Source: Geobacter sp. (lineage in GTDB: Bacteria > Desulfobacterota > Desulfuromonadia > Geobacterales > DSM-12255). From it: DNA of 64,000 nucleotides. Location: the NCBI GenBank assembly GCA_009684525.1, contig WKKR01000002.1, positions 248,001-312,000 on the forward strand, in the 5' to 3' direction. A model generated the notes under the pieces. It worked only from the letters and a program-made list of their open reading frames with translations, did no database searches and was not told the DNA's origin. Position numbers and translations under genes: made by a program. Shown one piece after another: positions 26,556 through 34,871 of this stretch (its first letter is position 1; each line of letters begins with the position of its first letter).

Positions 26556-26585
26556 ACGGCCGATTTCCGGGAAGAAATCGGCCGT
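26556..26585 (-). terminator. Terminator downstream of the cation-efflux operon
   Basis: The reverse strand reads ACGGCCGATTTC, a 6-nt loop, then GAAATCGGCCGT followed by TTTGTTTTTC. The 12-bp stem is perfect. It is 137 nt past the cation transporter stop. Confidence 0.8.
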
Positions 26586-26593
26586 CGTGTATA

Positions 26594-26603
26594 TGGCTCC
26601 CCA
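26594..26603 (-). repeat. Copy of the tRNA-Asn 3' end, possible attachment-site relic
   Basis: The reverse strand reads TGGGGAGCCA, identical to the last 10 nt of the tRNA-Asn at 29354-29429. It stands at the same position relative to a following terminator hairpin as in the tRNA locus. The match is short. Confidence 0.35.
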
Positions 26604-26722
26604 AACTTGCTGATACAGAGAACTGGGAAGTTACCGTAGACATTTCAGAGAAAATGACGATTCCACATGATCACAAAGAATAACCTTCATTAGCTTCGGA
26701 TCTGTTCCCCCATGGAATCACT

Positions 26723-27658
26723 CTACCCTATTACCATCCCCAGTTTTGGGCATTCAACAGCACACGATTCACATCCTCCAGGACATGGCTCGATATGGAC
26801 AAGGATATTGCTGTGTGCGAGGCATTTTTCAATATCGGCAGTTATCTGATGGGTCAATGTGTGCCCCGCTTCGACCGTCATCTGCTTCGGGACAACAAGG
26901 TGCATGTCAATATGTCTGATATGGCCCGACTTTCGGGTGCGGAGCTTGTGATATTCGATAATCCTGCCGTTGTATTTTTCCATCACTTCATGAATCAGCG
27001 CCTCTTCATCATCAGGGAGCTTTACATCCAGGATATGAAAGAAGGCAGCCTTGGTGAGGTCCCACGCCGCCTTGATGATCATCAATGCTACGACAATCGC
27101 AATTATCGGGTCGAGCATTGCTATGCCGGTAAGCTTGATTGCTATAAGACCGCCAAGAACGCCGACTGAGGTGTAGACATCTGTGCGCAAATGCATGGCA
27201 TCGGCTTCCAGCGCGACTGAATCTGTTTTGACGGCCACATTGAGCAGATAGCGCGAGACAAAGTAGTTGGCTACCGCTGAAACCAGCATGACCAGAGCAC
27301 CAAGGCCCAGGCTTTCAACCTCTACGACGCCTAACCGCAGCTTGTGAATCGCCTCCCCGATGATGTAGAACGCCGCACCGAAGATGAGCACCGCCTCAAT
27401 GGTCCCGGCTACATTCTCAATCTTGCCATGCCCGAACCGATGCTCATCGTCGGCAGGCTTGCCCGACTCTCGGACTGAAAACCAGGCGATGATTGCTGCC
27501 ACAAGGTCGAGTCCGGAATGAACTGCTTCTGAAATGACGCTGACAGATTGCATCATGATGCCGACAATCAGCTTGAGGACTATCAGTATCGAGTTCGAGG
27601 TAATGGAGAAAACGGCTGCTCTGCTTTTTGCTTGTTGTACTTCATGTGATTGCATCAT
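26723..27658 (-). CDS. Cation diffusion facilitator (CDF) metal efflux protein
   Basis: 311 residues. Six membrane helices carry the metal site SEAVHSGLDLVAA (HxxxD, helix II) and DAMHLRTDVYTS (HxxxD, helix V). The cytoplasmic domain GHIRHIDMHLVVPKQMTVEAGHTLTHQIT has the usual dimer-stabilising His residues. The protein ends with an unusual Cys-rich tail (CPGGCESCAVEC), which may bind metal. Expected role: proton-driven export of Zn2+, Cd2+, Co2+ or Fe2+. Its ATG overlaps the stop of the upstream lipoprotein gene (ATGA type). An adjacent in-frame ATG one codon later could also serve as start. Confidence 0.92.
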   Translation of the reverse strand: MMQSHEVQQAKSRAAVFSITSNSILIVLKLIVGIMMQSVSVISEAVHSGLDLVAAIIAWFSVRESGKPADDEHRFGHGKIENVAGTIEAVLIFGAAFYIIGEAIHKLRLGVVEVESLGLGALVMLVSAVANYFVSRYLLNVAVKTDSVALEADAMHLRTDVYTSVGVLGGLIAIKLTGIAMLDPIIAIVVALMIIKAAWDLTKAAFFHILDVKLPDDEEALIHEVMEKYNGRIIEYHKLRTRKSGHIRHIDMHLVVPKQMTVEAGHTLTHQITADIEKCLAHSNILVHIEPCPGGCESCAVECPKLGMVIG

Positions 27659-28206
27659 TGCGTAACTCCGGTGGCGGCCATAATCTGCTTCAGCTTTTCC
27701 GTAGCTCCCTTTAGCTGTTGTTGGGCCTCGGCATTCTTCTTTCGATATTCCAGAAGAGCCATCGGATTCTTGTCGGCAGCAAAACTCTTTACGGCATCAA
27801 ATGATGCTGCGTATGCCGTGTAGGAAGCAATCAAGCCTGTTTTGCTCTCGTCAAGCAGTCTCTTTGCCTCTGGCGGCAGTGCTTCGGGAACTGCCTTCTT
27901 TGCCAGTGATTCACCGGCTTTCAGGCATTCGGTCTGTGCTTTGTCAACGATGGCTGGGAGATTGATGGAAATCTCCCCTCCTTTTAGGACATTTTTCAAT
28001 TCTTCTCCAGCCAGAATGAGTGCCTTACCAGTGAGACCTTCGATGTTAAGGATCTCTTTCTGGAAAGCTGCAAGCTTCTCCTTGTCGGCCGTTGAGAGAA
28101 CGATAGCGGGCATTGTTTTTACAGGTTCCGGCGGTTTCTCGGATGAACAACCGGATACTATCAATAATACTGAGGCAACTGCAATTGTTACCACTCGATT
28201 CATCAA
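27655..28206 (-). CDS. Lipoprotein of unknown function in the cation-efflux operon
   Basis: 183 residues: signal peptide ending LIVSGC (lipobox), a Pro-rich linker (SEKPPEPVKT), then a mostly helical body rich in Lys, Ala and Glu. I do not recognise a family. It overlaps the CDF transporter gene by 4 nt and is thus translationally coupled to it. It may be a periplasmic or inner-membrane-anchored accessory factor of metal handling. Confidence 0.8.
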   Translation of the reverse strand: MMNRVVTIAVASVLLIVSGCSSEKPPEPVKTMPAIVLSTADKEKLAAFQKEILNIEGLTGKALILAGEELKNVLKGGEISINLPAIVDKAQTECLKAGESLAKKAVPEALPPEAKRLLDESKTGLIASYTAYAASFDAVKSFAADKNPMALLEYRKKNAEAQQQLKGATEKLKQIMAATGVTQ

Positions 28207-28254
28207 AAGGATTCCTCCCGCAATGGGCTGTCACTAACCGTTGAGTTATGCTTT

Positions 28255-28554
28255 CTAGTCGAACAGTTCTGCCAGCCACGATTTTTTTCTGTGGTACCCG
28301 CCCTGATGATCGTAGCCATGCTTGTCGTGATGTTTGTCATGATGCTTATCGTAATGCTGCTGCGGATATGGCTGCTGATTGCATGGTTGCTCCGGTTGTA
28401 CGTATGCTGACTGCTGAGTATACGACCGCTCTAAAATCTTGTCCAATTCTCCCCTGTCAAGCCAGATACCACGGCATTCCGGGCAATAGTCTATCTCCAC
28501 TCCCTGACGTTCGGCAATTTTAAGGTCTACACCTGTGCAAACTGGACATTTCAT
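28255..28554 (-). CDS. TFIIB-type zinc-ribbon protein with His-rich tail
   Basis: 99 residues. The N-terminal zinc ribbon has MKCPVCTGVDL and DYCPECRGIWLDRGELDKI, matching the zf-TFIIB-like family of bacterial small proteins. The middle is Gln/Pro-rich, and near residues 67-85 is a His-rich repeat (HYDKHHDKHHDKHGYDH), a likely metal-binding tail. It ends KSWLAELFD, a conserved-looking motif in this family. It overlaps the upstream PGPGW gene by 4 nt. In this neighbourhood a role in metal sensing or storage is plausible. Confidence 0.85.
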   Translation of the reverse strand: MKCPVCTGVDLKIAERQGVEIDYCPECRGIWLDRGELDKILERSYTQQSAYVQPEQPCNQQPYPQQHYDKHHDKHHDKHGYDHQGGYHRKKSWLAELFD

Positions 28555-28793
28555 GGATATTGCTCCTTGTGGTTATTTTTGTAGTTTCTGCTTTGTATAT
28601 GGTTGCGTACTCGATGCAATGCCCTTCGTGCCCAAGCAAACTCGGTTGCGAGTATTACCAGTGCCAGCGGAATGGCAATTATGGCTGGTCCGGGCAGAAC
28701 AATCATGGCAATTCCGATAATAAGAATCGTCACGCCTATTATCGCCACAATCAGCCGCTTCAAAATTTTAAGCGACCATCCGTTCATAGTCAT
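28551..28793 (-). CDS. Small PGPGW-type membrane protein
   Basis: 80 residues with two hydrophobic helices. The loop VLPGPAIIAIPLALVILATEF matches the PGPGW family of putative transmembrane proteins (here PGPAI), followed by WARRALHRVR. The start MTMNGWSLKI has no strong ribosome site; the third codon ATG is an alternative. It overlaps the zinc-ribbon gene. Function unknown. Confidence 0.82.
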   Translation of the reverse strand: MTMNGWSLKILKRLIVAIIGVTILIIGIAMIVLPGPAIIAIPLALVILATEFAWARRALHRVRNHIQSRNYKNNHKEQYP

Positions 28794-28837
28794 TAATCCG
28801 AGATGTTACTGCAGATTCTGCAAGCAATTACGGGAAA

Positions 28838-29161
28838 TCAGGCAATGTTCTGCGGCGGGACGAATATCCTGTCGATAATGCGGGGGAGAGCTAGGTGCGG
28901 TGCATACAGTGAGAATCTGTCTTTCTGATAGGGCAATGATACTTCCGGCAATGCCGATGCCATTATATGACCGGCACAGCAGCAGGTTGTTTCGCAATCG
29001 TCATCATCATGATTGACCGGACATGCATTGTTTTGGTCTGATTCGACGTCTAGCGATGCATCAACATGAGCAATTTCGCCAAGCGATGAGCAGGGATGCG
29101 CCAGGCACGCCACCGGGAGCATCAAATAGAGCAGAATCATTATGATTGACACAAATTTCAT
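28838..29161 (-). CDS. Small secreted Cys/His-containing protein at the head of the efflux operon
   Basis: 107 residues. The signal peptide ends near CLAHPCSS. An acidic, Cys-rich segment follows (NHDDDDCETTCCCAGHIM), then a C-terminal PRIIDRIFVPPQN motif. Proteins of this type occur beside heavy-metal efflux genes, where they are thought to bind metal in the periplasm; the exact role is unknown. It is the first gene of a minus-strand run ending with the CDF transporter. Confidence 0.7.
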   Translation of the reverse strand: MKFVSIIMILLYLMLPVACLAHPCSSLGEIAHVDASLDVESDQNNACPVNHDDDDCETTCCCAGHIMASALPEVSLPYQKDRFSLYAPHLALPRIIDRIFVPPQNIA

Positions 29162-29318
29162 CAGGTACCCTTGGATTGGTTTCCGAACTCTAAGCCTTTA
29201 TCCAAAGTATTGTCAATAGAGGATGCAGTATCCCGATATGCAGAGAATAATTCCCGAATACGAATCCCATTGCTTCGCGCCAACCTGCGTCCATTGCTGA
29301 AGCACCATAAACGAAAAA

Positions 29319-29344
29319 GGCACTCACGATTTAACGTAAGTGCC
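29319..29344 (-). terminator. Terminator of tRNA-Asn
   Basis: The reverse strand shows GGCACTTACG, a 6-nt loop and CGTGAGTGCC, then TTTTT. It starts 9 nt past the tRNA 3' end. Confidence 0.85.
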
Positions 29345-29353
29345 TCATTTTAT

Positions 29354-29429
29354 TGGCTCCCCAGCGCGGACTCGAACCACGGACATGGTGGTTAACAGCC
29401 ACCCGCTCTACCGACTGAGCTACTGGGGA
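29354..29429 (-). tRNA. tRNA-Asn (anticodon GUU)
   Basis: 76-nt cloverleaf on the reverse strand. The acceptor stem TCCCCAG pairs with CTGGGGA, followed by discriminator G and encoded CCA. The D arm is AGCTCAGTCGGTAGAGC, the anticodon arm GGTGGCTGTTAACCACC (anticodon GTT), and the T arm holds GGTTCGAGTCC. A terminator follows. tRNA genes of this kind are frequent integration sites. Confidence 0.97.
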
Positions 29430-29653
29430 ATAGAGCTGCATATCTACCATGGGCTTGGGTTTGTGTCAATGAAAAATTAGGGGGCTGAACTTTGCCGTGG
29501 AGCAGACCTGCCATGCCTGACACATGCGACAGTCTGCCGTGTTGGGGCTGTGTGCGCCATGTCTGACCGGTTCACGCCAAACAAAAAAGTTATTTCATGC
29601 CGGTAGCCCAGCGGCAGAAAATGTAACAACAGGCGTTGCCACTCTGAGATGGC

Positions 29654-30790
29654 TCAGAAATGATCGGCAGTAGTCTTCCCTGCCAGGGTGCCGTTCTTGT
29701 CGGGAGGGTCCCAAAAACTTCCTTGCCAGTTGTCCACCCAGTTTTCCTCGGCGATCCAGGGGGGGAGTCTCACCTGAAAGTGGATCGCCAGGGCCTGCAC
29801 GTAAGGTTCGTAGAGCTGCCGCAGTTCCCTCAGTTTACGGTCAACGGCGTCACCTTCCCGCAGTTTCTGCCCGTAGCCGTCCAGAAGCAGGCGCAGCTCC
29901 GTCAGTTTTTCCGGTGGCAGCCGGTCGGGGTTCGGTTCCCGTGGACTGGTCCTGAATACCAAGGAAAGATCGATCATGGAGTGGCGGGCCATGGCGAAGG
30001 TGAGTTCGGCCTGCCGTTCGCAGGCCCCTTCCAGGCCGGCAATGATCAGGGCACAGGTGTCAAGGATCGCGGTGAGGGCTGCGAGCCATGACTGATTGTC
30101 GTGCTGGGAACGGAAATAGGCAAGGACCGGATAGGAGAGATGCCCTTCGAGCAATTCCGACGACCAGCGTTCCCATTCATGGAGAAGCTGCCGCAGGGCC
30201 TCTTTCCCCCGTTCGTGGCCATGCCGCCGGAGCATTTCTGATGCGGTGGGAGGCGAGCCGGCGCGGGCGTCGAGGAGTGAGATGCTCACCTCGCGGCGGG
30301 CGAACGACTGGTTGAGGGCTGGCAGGTAGCCGATCACCAGGGCGAGAAAGGCAAATCCCATCCCCGATTCGACGACTACGAGCAGGCGCGCCAGGGAGGT
30401 GCGGGGAACGACATCTCCCAGCCCAAGGGTGAAAAAGGTGGTGCCGCTCAGGTAGAGGTCGGTGAGGAACCCGGTGCCGCCGTCCCTGTCGAGTACAGCC
30501 GAGCCGAGTGCCCAATGAATGAAGGCGAAGCCGCAGATCAGCCCGCCAGCCCAGATACTCAGGAGCAAGAGGAGCGACAGCGGCCCGAAGTAGCTGAGCC
30601 AGGTCTCCCGCCGCCGGACAGGAACCAGTGCCTTGACCATCTTCACCCAGGGGCGCCAGCTGCTCCGGTAGAAAAACCGGGTGAGACGAAAGCGTCGCGT
30701 TACCCGGCGCGGCAGGACAATGGTTTCGAATCCCTCCCAGAGAACCAGGATGATCAGGGCAATGCCCGATATGGCAGCAACGATCTCCAT
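29654..30790 (-). CDS. Two-TM ion channel with TLGLGD filter and large C-terminal domain
   Basis: 378 residues from the ATG at 30790, which has GGAGG 5 nt upstream. The N-terminal half has hydrophobic helices and an Ion_trans_2-type pore: LYLSGTTFFTLGLGDVVPRTSLARLLVVVESGMGFAF. The filter TLGLGD departs from the potassium TVGYGD consensus. The C-terminal about 200 residues are helical and cytoplasmic without a recognised RCK domain. It is a predicted monovalent cation channel of unknown selectivity. The frame is open 41 codons further upstream, but that extension lacks a ribosome site. Confidence 0.85.
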   Translation of the reverse strand: MEIVAAISGIALIILVLWEGFETIVLPRRVTRRFRLTRFFYRSSWRPWVKMVKALVPVRRRETWLSYFGPLSLLLLLSIWAGGLICGFAFIHWALGSAVLDRDGGTGFLTDLYLSGTTFFTLGLGDVVPRTSLARLLVVVESGMGFAFLALVIGYLPALNQSFARREVSISLLDARAGSPPTASEMLRRHGHERGKEALRQLLHEWERWSSELLEGHLSYPVLAYFRSQHDNQSWLAALTAILDTCALIIAGLEGACERQAELTFAMARHSMIDLSLVFRTSPREPNPDRLPPEKLTELRLLLDGYGQKLREGDAVDRKLRELRQLYEPYVQALAIHFQVRLPPWIAEENWVDNWQGSFWDPPDKNGTLAGKTTADHF

Positions 30791-31037
30791 GACTACCTCC
30801 GCGGGGATATGAAACGCCCCGCTGCTCGTTCCCGAGATACTGTAAGTGTAGCAGAAGGCGACAGAGGTGCAGCCGATCCTCTGCCAGTTTTCCTCGGAGA
30901 TGGCGGCGGGCAAGCCGGTCTGTCAGGTCGCAGGGATGCCCATCGCGGAGCCTTTTTCGCCGGGTGACGGTGATCCCGCTAAATGGGCTAAGTAGCGATA
31001 TTTATTCTGTCAAAAGGAAGAAATCGCCCTGGCGGAA

Positions 31038-31065
31038 TTGACAGGGGGGCGGCCAGGTGTAGTAT
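31038..31065 (+). promoter_or_regulatory. Promoter for the riboswitch-molybdenum hydroxylase operon
   Basis: TTGACA (31038-31043), a 16-bp spacer and TAGTAT (31060-31065). The start would fall just before the GEMM-I aptamer. Confidence 0.65.
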
Positions 31066-31072
31066 AGAAAAA

Positions 31073-31220
31073 CACGCATAAATGCCAAACTCTGGGTGAC
31101 CGGGGGACGGAAAGCCACGGGACTAAGATCGCCCACTGATATTGGCGATGATTCAGTCGGCCGGGTTGCCGGGATACTATCAAACAGAGTCCCCGAGCGA
31201 TTCGGCCGATTTCTGTTTCA
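31073..31220 (+). ncRNA. GEMM-I riboswitch upstream of the molybdenum hydroxylase genes
   Basis: The plus strand shows ATGCCAAACTCTGGGTGACCGG, GGGACGGAAAGCCACGGGAC, a variable hairpin with GGCGATGATTCAGTCGGCC, and CCGGGTTGCCGG: the GEMM-I core in order. A competing stem, CGGCC with GGCCG then ATTTCTGTTT (about 31200-31220), is the probable terminator. Ungapped comparison with Vc2 places G at position 20 and a C-G 21-46 pair. This is the cyclic-di-GMP-like form, unlike the A20 pair at 6.7-7.0 kb. Confidence 0.82.
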
Positions 31221-31362
31221 GGCATTGCTTTATGGCCGGGCAGCTGCAAACTGCCTTTGGTAGCCTATAGACAGGGGGATTTCACGGCGTTGCCAGTCAG
31301 GCGGCCGGCAGATATGCAGGGAAAACCACAAGGCGACCAACCGGAAAAGGAAGGGAGGCACG

Positions 31363-31824
31363 ATGAAAAAGATGATGCTCACAGTCAATGGCGTTACCCA
31401 TTCGTTTGTCGGTGATCCTGAAATGCCACTGCTATGGTATCTCCGCGACACACTCCACCTGTACGGTACGAAATACGGCTGCGGCGAGGGGCTCTGCGGC
31501 GCCTGCACGGTGCAGATCAACGGCGAGGCGGCGCGCAGCTGCATAACCACGATGCAGAGCGTGGCAGGGAAGAAGATCGTGACCATCGAGGGTCTGAGCG
31601 CCACAGGGGATCACCCGCTGCAGAAGGCGTGGCAGGAGTGCGACGTGCCGCAGTGCGGGTACTGCCAGAGCGGCCAGCTCATGCAGGCGGCAGCGCTTCT
31701 CGAAGGGAAGCCGAAACCGACGGACCGGGAGATCGACGAGGCCATGCAGGGGAACATCTGTCGCTGCGGAACGTACCAGCGCATCCGCCAGGGGATCAAG
31801 CTGGCAGCGGGGGTGAAGCCATGA
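31363..31824 (+). CDS. Molybdenum hydroxylase small subunit, 2Fe-2S (isoquinoline 1-oxidoreductase alpha type)
   Basis: 153 residues with two [2Fe-2S] clusters. The plant-type one is YGCGEGLCGACTVQINGEAARSC and the second is QCGYCQSGQLMQAA with NICRCGTYQRI. This is the electron-transfer subunit of xanthine dehydrogenase-family enzymes, here like IorA. AAGGGAGG precedes the ATG. The gene overlaps the large-subunit gene by 4 nt (ATGA). It lies behind a GEMM-I riboswitch, so a cyclic dinucleotide should control expression. Confidence 0.92.
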   Translation: MKKMMLTVNGVTHSFVGDPEMPLLWYLRDTLHLYGTKYGCGEGLCGACTVQINGEAARSCITTMQSVAGKKIVTIEGLSATGDHPLQKAWQECDVPQCGYCQSGQLMQAAALLEGKPKPTDREIDEAMQGNICRCGTYQRIRQGIKLAAGVKP

Positions 31825-34064
31825 ACAGCGTGTTGCGTGTCAGCAGGCGCGGTTTCCTCAAGGTGACGTTTTCGGCAGGGGCGCTGATCCTCTGTGTGCG
31901 GATCTTCCCCAATGAAGCGCTCGGGGCGCTGGCGGCGGAGGAGAAGTGGTCCCCCGGCGTCTACCTGGGGATCGAGCCGGACGGCACGGTGATCATCATC
32001 GCCCATCGCTCGGAGATGGGGACGGGGATCCGCACCGCGCTGCCGATGGTGGCTGCCGACGAACTGGAAGCCGACTGGCAGCGGGTCCGGATCGAACAGG
32101 CGATCGGCGATCCAAAGTATGGCGACCAGAATACCGATGGCTCAAAGTCGATCCGCGACTTCTACGACGCCTTGCGCCGGGCGGGTGCGTCGGCGCGGGT
32201 GATGCTGGAGCATGCGGCCGCAGCCAGGTGGGGAGTACCGGTTGCCGAATGCCGGGCGCGCAACCACCAGGTCGTGCATGTTGATGGCCGGAGCCTCGGT
32301 TTCGGGGAACTGGTATCCCTTGCCGCCAAGCAACCGGTGCCCCGCAACGAAGAGCTGCGCCTGAAGACGCCGGCCGAGTTCCGCTATATCGGCAAGGGAG
32401 TGCCGATCGTCGATCTTTCGGACATCTGCACCGGCAAGGCGACCTTCGGGATCGACGCCCGGATGCCGGGGATGGTCTATGCCTCCATCGAACGGTCGCC
32501 GGTCCTCGGCGACAGGCTGAAATCCTACGACGACAAGGAAGCGCGCAAGGTCAAAGGGGTGCTCCGGACCGTGGTGATCGAAGCGGCGAAACCACCCTAC
32601 GGGTTCCAGGCCCTGGGAGGGGTCGCGGTGATTGCCGACAGCACCTGGGCGGCGCAACAGGGACGGCAGAAGCTTAAGGTCGTCTGGGAGCCGGGCGACA
32701 ACGCCAGCTACGACTCGGAGGCCTTCAGGAAGTCGCTGCTGGAGACCGTACGAAAGCCGCAAAAGGCAGTGCGAACCATCGGCGACGTGGATGCGATTTT
32801 TGCCAAGGGGGGGACGATTCACGAGGCAGAGTATTACGTCCCCCATCTCGCCCATGCCACGATGGAGCCGCCGGCAGTGGTGGCCGAATACAAAAACGGC
32901 AAGGTCACGACTTGGGCCGCGACCCAGAACCCGCAGGCAGTGCAGGAGACGGTGGCCAAGGCCGTGGGGATCGCGAAGCAGGATGTGACCTGCCATGTGA
33001 CGCTCCTCGGTGGCGGCTTTGGCCGGAAATCGAAACCGGATTACGTGGCTGAGGCGGCGATCCTGTCGAAGATGGTCGGCAAGCCGGTGCAGGTGACCTG
33101 GAGTCGCGAGGACGACATCCGCCACGACTTTTACCACACCGTGGCGGCGCTCTACCTGAAGGCGGCGACGGATGAGCGGGGACGGCCGACGGCGTGGCTG
33201 CAGCGGTGCGCCTTCCCGCCGATCCCGTCGACCTTCGATGCCACGGCGACCTACGCCGCGGACAGCGAGATGGCCCAGGGATGGGTGGATGTGCCGTTCG
33301 TGATTCCCAACCTGCGCGCCGAGAACGGACCGGCAAGGAACCACGTGCGCATCGGCTGGCTCCGTTCGGTGGCCAACATCTACCATGCCTTTGCGGTTCA
33401 GTCGTTCGTGGACGAGCTGGCAGCGGCTGCGGGCCGAGACCGGATCGAGTATTTCCTCGATCTGCTGGGCAAGCCGCGCACCATCGATTTCGCGGCCGAA
33501 GGGACGACATACGCCAACTACGGGCAACCGATCGATCAGTACCCATGGGAGACGGGTCGCCTGCGGCGGGTGGTCGAAGTGGTGGCGGAGAAGTCCGGCT
33601 GGGCAAAGCGGAAACCGGAAAAGGGGCGCGCGCTCGGGTTTGCCGCGCACCGGAGTTTCTTAAGCTATATCGCCGTGGTTGCCGATGTGGTGGTGGACGG
33701 CAAGGGACGGATCAGCATCCCGCGACTGGACGTGGCAGTGGATGCGGGTCGGGTGGTACACCCGGAACGGGTGCGGGCGCAGTTCGAAGGGGCAGCGGTG
33801 TTCGGCGCAAGCCTGGCCCTGATGGGGGAGATCACTGCGGCCAAGGGGATGATCCAGCAGTCCAATTACAACGACTACCCGGTGGCGCGGATGCGGGATG
33901 CCCCCTATGAGACCCATGTCCATCTCGTGCAGAGCGAAGGGCTGCCGACCGGCGTGGGCGAGCCGGGAGTCCCTCCCATTGCTCCGGCGCTCTGCAACGC
34001 ACTGTTCAGCATAACCGGCAAGCGGATTCGCCAGCTGCCGATCAACAAGACCAGCCTCGTATGA
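31821..34064 (+). CDS. Molybdenum hydroxylase large subunit, Tat-exported (isoquinoline 1-oxidoreductase beta type)
   Basis: 747 residues from the ATG overlapping the small-subunit stop. The N-terminus has a twin-arginine motif (SRRGFLKVTFSAGAL). The aldehyde-oxidase/xanthine dehydrogenase molybdopterin-binding domains show LGGGFGRKSKPDYVAEAA, EAEYYVPHLAHATMEPPA and the final GLPTGVGEPGVPPIAPALCNAL with a GEPG catalytic-Glu motif. The substrate is probably an N-heterocycle or aldehyde but is not predictable. The small subunit lacks its own signal and would be co-exported by hitchhiking. A long antisense open frame over this gene is a compositional shadow. Confidence 0.92.
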   Translation: MNSVLRVSRRGFLKVTFSAGALILCVRIFPNEALGALAAEEKWSPGVYLGIEPDGTVIIIAHRSEMGTGIRTALPMVAADELEADWQRVRIEQAIGDPKYGDQNTDGSKSIRDFYDALRRAGASARVMLEHAAAARWGVPVAECRARNHQVVHVDGRSLGFGELVSLAAKQPVPRNEELRLKTPAEFRYIGKGVPIVDLSDICTGKATFGIDARMPGMVYASIERSPVLGDRLKSYDDKEARKVKGVLRTVVIEAAKPPYGFQALGGVAVIADSTWAAQQGRQKLKVVWEPGDNASYDSEAFRKSLLETVRKPQKAVRTIGDVDAIFAKGGTIHEAEYYVPHLAHATMEPPAVVAEYKNGKVTTWAATQNPQAVQETVAKAVGIAKQDVTCHVTLLGGGFGRKSKPDYVAEAAILSKMVGKPVQVTWSREDDIRHDFYHTVAALYLKAATDERGRPTAWLQRCAFPPIPSTFDATATYAADSEMAQGWVDVPFVIPNLRAENGPARNHVRIGWLRSVANIYHAFAVQSFVDELAAAAGRDRIEYFLDLLGKPRTIDFAAEGTTYANYGQPIDQYPWETGRLRRVVEVVAEKSGWAKRKPEKGRALGFAAHRSFLSYIAVVADVVVDGKGRISIPRLDVAVDAGRVVHPERVRAQFEGAAVFGASLALMGEITAAKGMIQQSNYNDYPVARMRDAPYETHVHLVQSEGLPTGVGEPGVPPIAPALCNALFSITGKRIRQLPINKTSLV

Positions 34065-34158
34065 CGCGGGCGCGACCGCAGAAGCCGGCTTGAACGTAGT
34101 GCATGTATGCTGAGCCAGAGCCTGTTCGCAGATACACGACCCCGGAAAGGAGTTCATC

Positions 34159-34740
34159 ATGGGCGTAAAAAGGATTTTGATGCTGGTGGGGGACTATGTG
34201 GAAGACTACGAGGTGATGGTGCCCTTTCAGGCACTCCAGATGGTGGGGCATACCGTCCATGCGGTCTGCCCGGACAAGAAGGCGGGGGAGTTCGTGCGTA
34301 CCGCCATCCATGATTTCGAGGGGGACCAGACCTACAGCGAAAAACGGGGTCACAACTTCGTGCTGAATGCGACGTTTGCCGAGGTCAGGGCCGATGACTA
34401 CGATGCGCTGGTGATTCCCGGTGGGCGCGCGCCGGAATACATCCGCCTGAACGATGCAGTGCTGAAGATGGTGCAGCACTTTTCCCGGACAGGCAAGCCG
34501 ATTGCTTCCATCTGCCACGGCGCCCAGCTTCTGGCCGCAGCAGGGGTCATCGAAGGCAAGGCCTGCTCCGCCTACCCGGCAGTGGGGCCGGATGTGACCC
34601 GCGCAGGCGGCACGTACGTGAATATTCCCATGGATAAGGCCCACGTGGACGGTGTATTGGTCACCGCTCCTGCCTGGCCCGCCCATCCAGACTGGCTTGC
34701 CAGGTTCCTGCAGGTGCTGGGAACGAGGATCGAACCGTAA
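34159..34740 (+). CDS. DJ-1/PfpI-family protein
   Basis: 193 residues. The DJ-1/PfpI fold is shown by [21 protein letters not shown] (acidic residue near the nucleophile) and [16 protein letters not shown] (nucleophile elbow Cys after SI, then His). [14 protein letters not shown] precedes it. Relatives act as glyoxalases, proteases or chaperones; this clade is unassigned. AAAGGAG precedes the ATG. It is 94 nt after the molybdenum hydroxylase, so possibly in the same transcript. Confidence 0.9.
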   Translation: MGVKRILMLVGDYVEDYEVMVPFQALQMVGHTVHAVCPDKKAGEFVRTAIHDFEGDQTYSEKRGHNFVLNATFAEVRADDYDALVIPGGRAPEYIRLNDAVLKMVQHFSRTGKPIASICHGAQLLAAAGVIEGKACSAYPAVGPDVTRAGGTYVNIPMDKAHVDGVLVTAPAWPAHPDWLARFLQVLGTRIEP

Positions 34741-34818
34741 CGCGACATGGTGGAGAAGGGCGCGGGCCGGGCAGATTCATGGCCATTCGTGTCCGATGCA
34801 TCATCGCAACGAAAACGG

Positions 34819-34853
34819 AAAAGGCCGACTCCTGATTACAGTCGGCCTTTTTC
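34819..34853. terminator. Bidirectional terminator between the DJ-1 and Cys-rich genes
   Basis: AAAAGGCCGACT, a short loop and AGTCGGCCTTTTT form a stem with A and T tracts on both sides. It sits between convergent genes ending at 34740 (plus) and 34872 (minus). Confidence 0.85.
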
Positions 34854-34871
34854 ATCCTGATCTCCCTTGGA

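Larger units (their letters stand above)
25939..26722. other. Long intergenic stretch with a decayed tRNA-tail and terminator
   Basis: No convincing gene lies in these about 780 bp. They hold a minus-strand hairpin terminator (26556-26585), a 10-bp match to the 3' end of tRNA-Asn next to it (26594-26603), and a 35-codon frame at 26173-26280 (MFNAVAEVEKIGTVREF...) with no clear ribosome site. That frame may be a relic of a longer gene. Confidence 0.5.

Noticed and set aside
32142-33650. 502-codon antisense open frame over the molybdenum hydroxylase large subunit
   Set aside because: GC-rich shadow of a well-supported gene; Arg/His-rich composition and no family resemblance.
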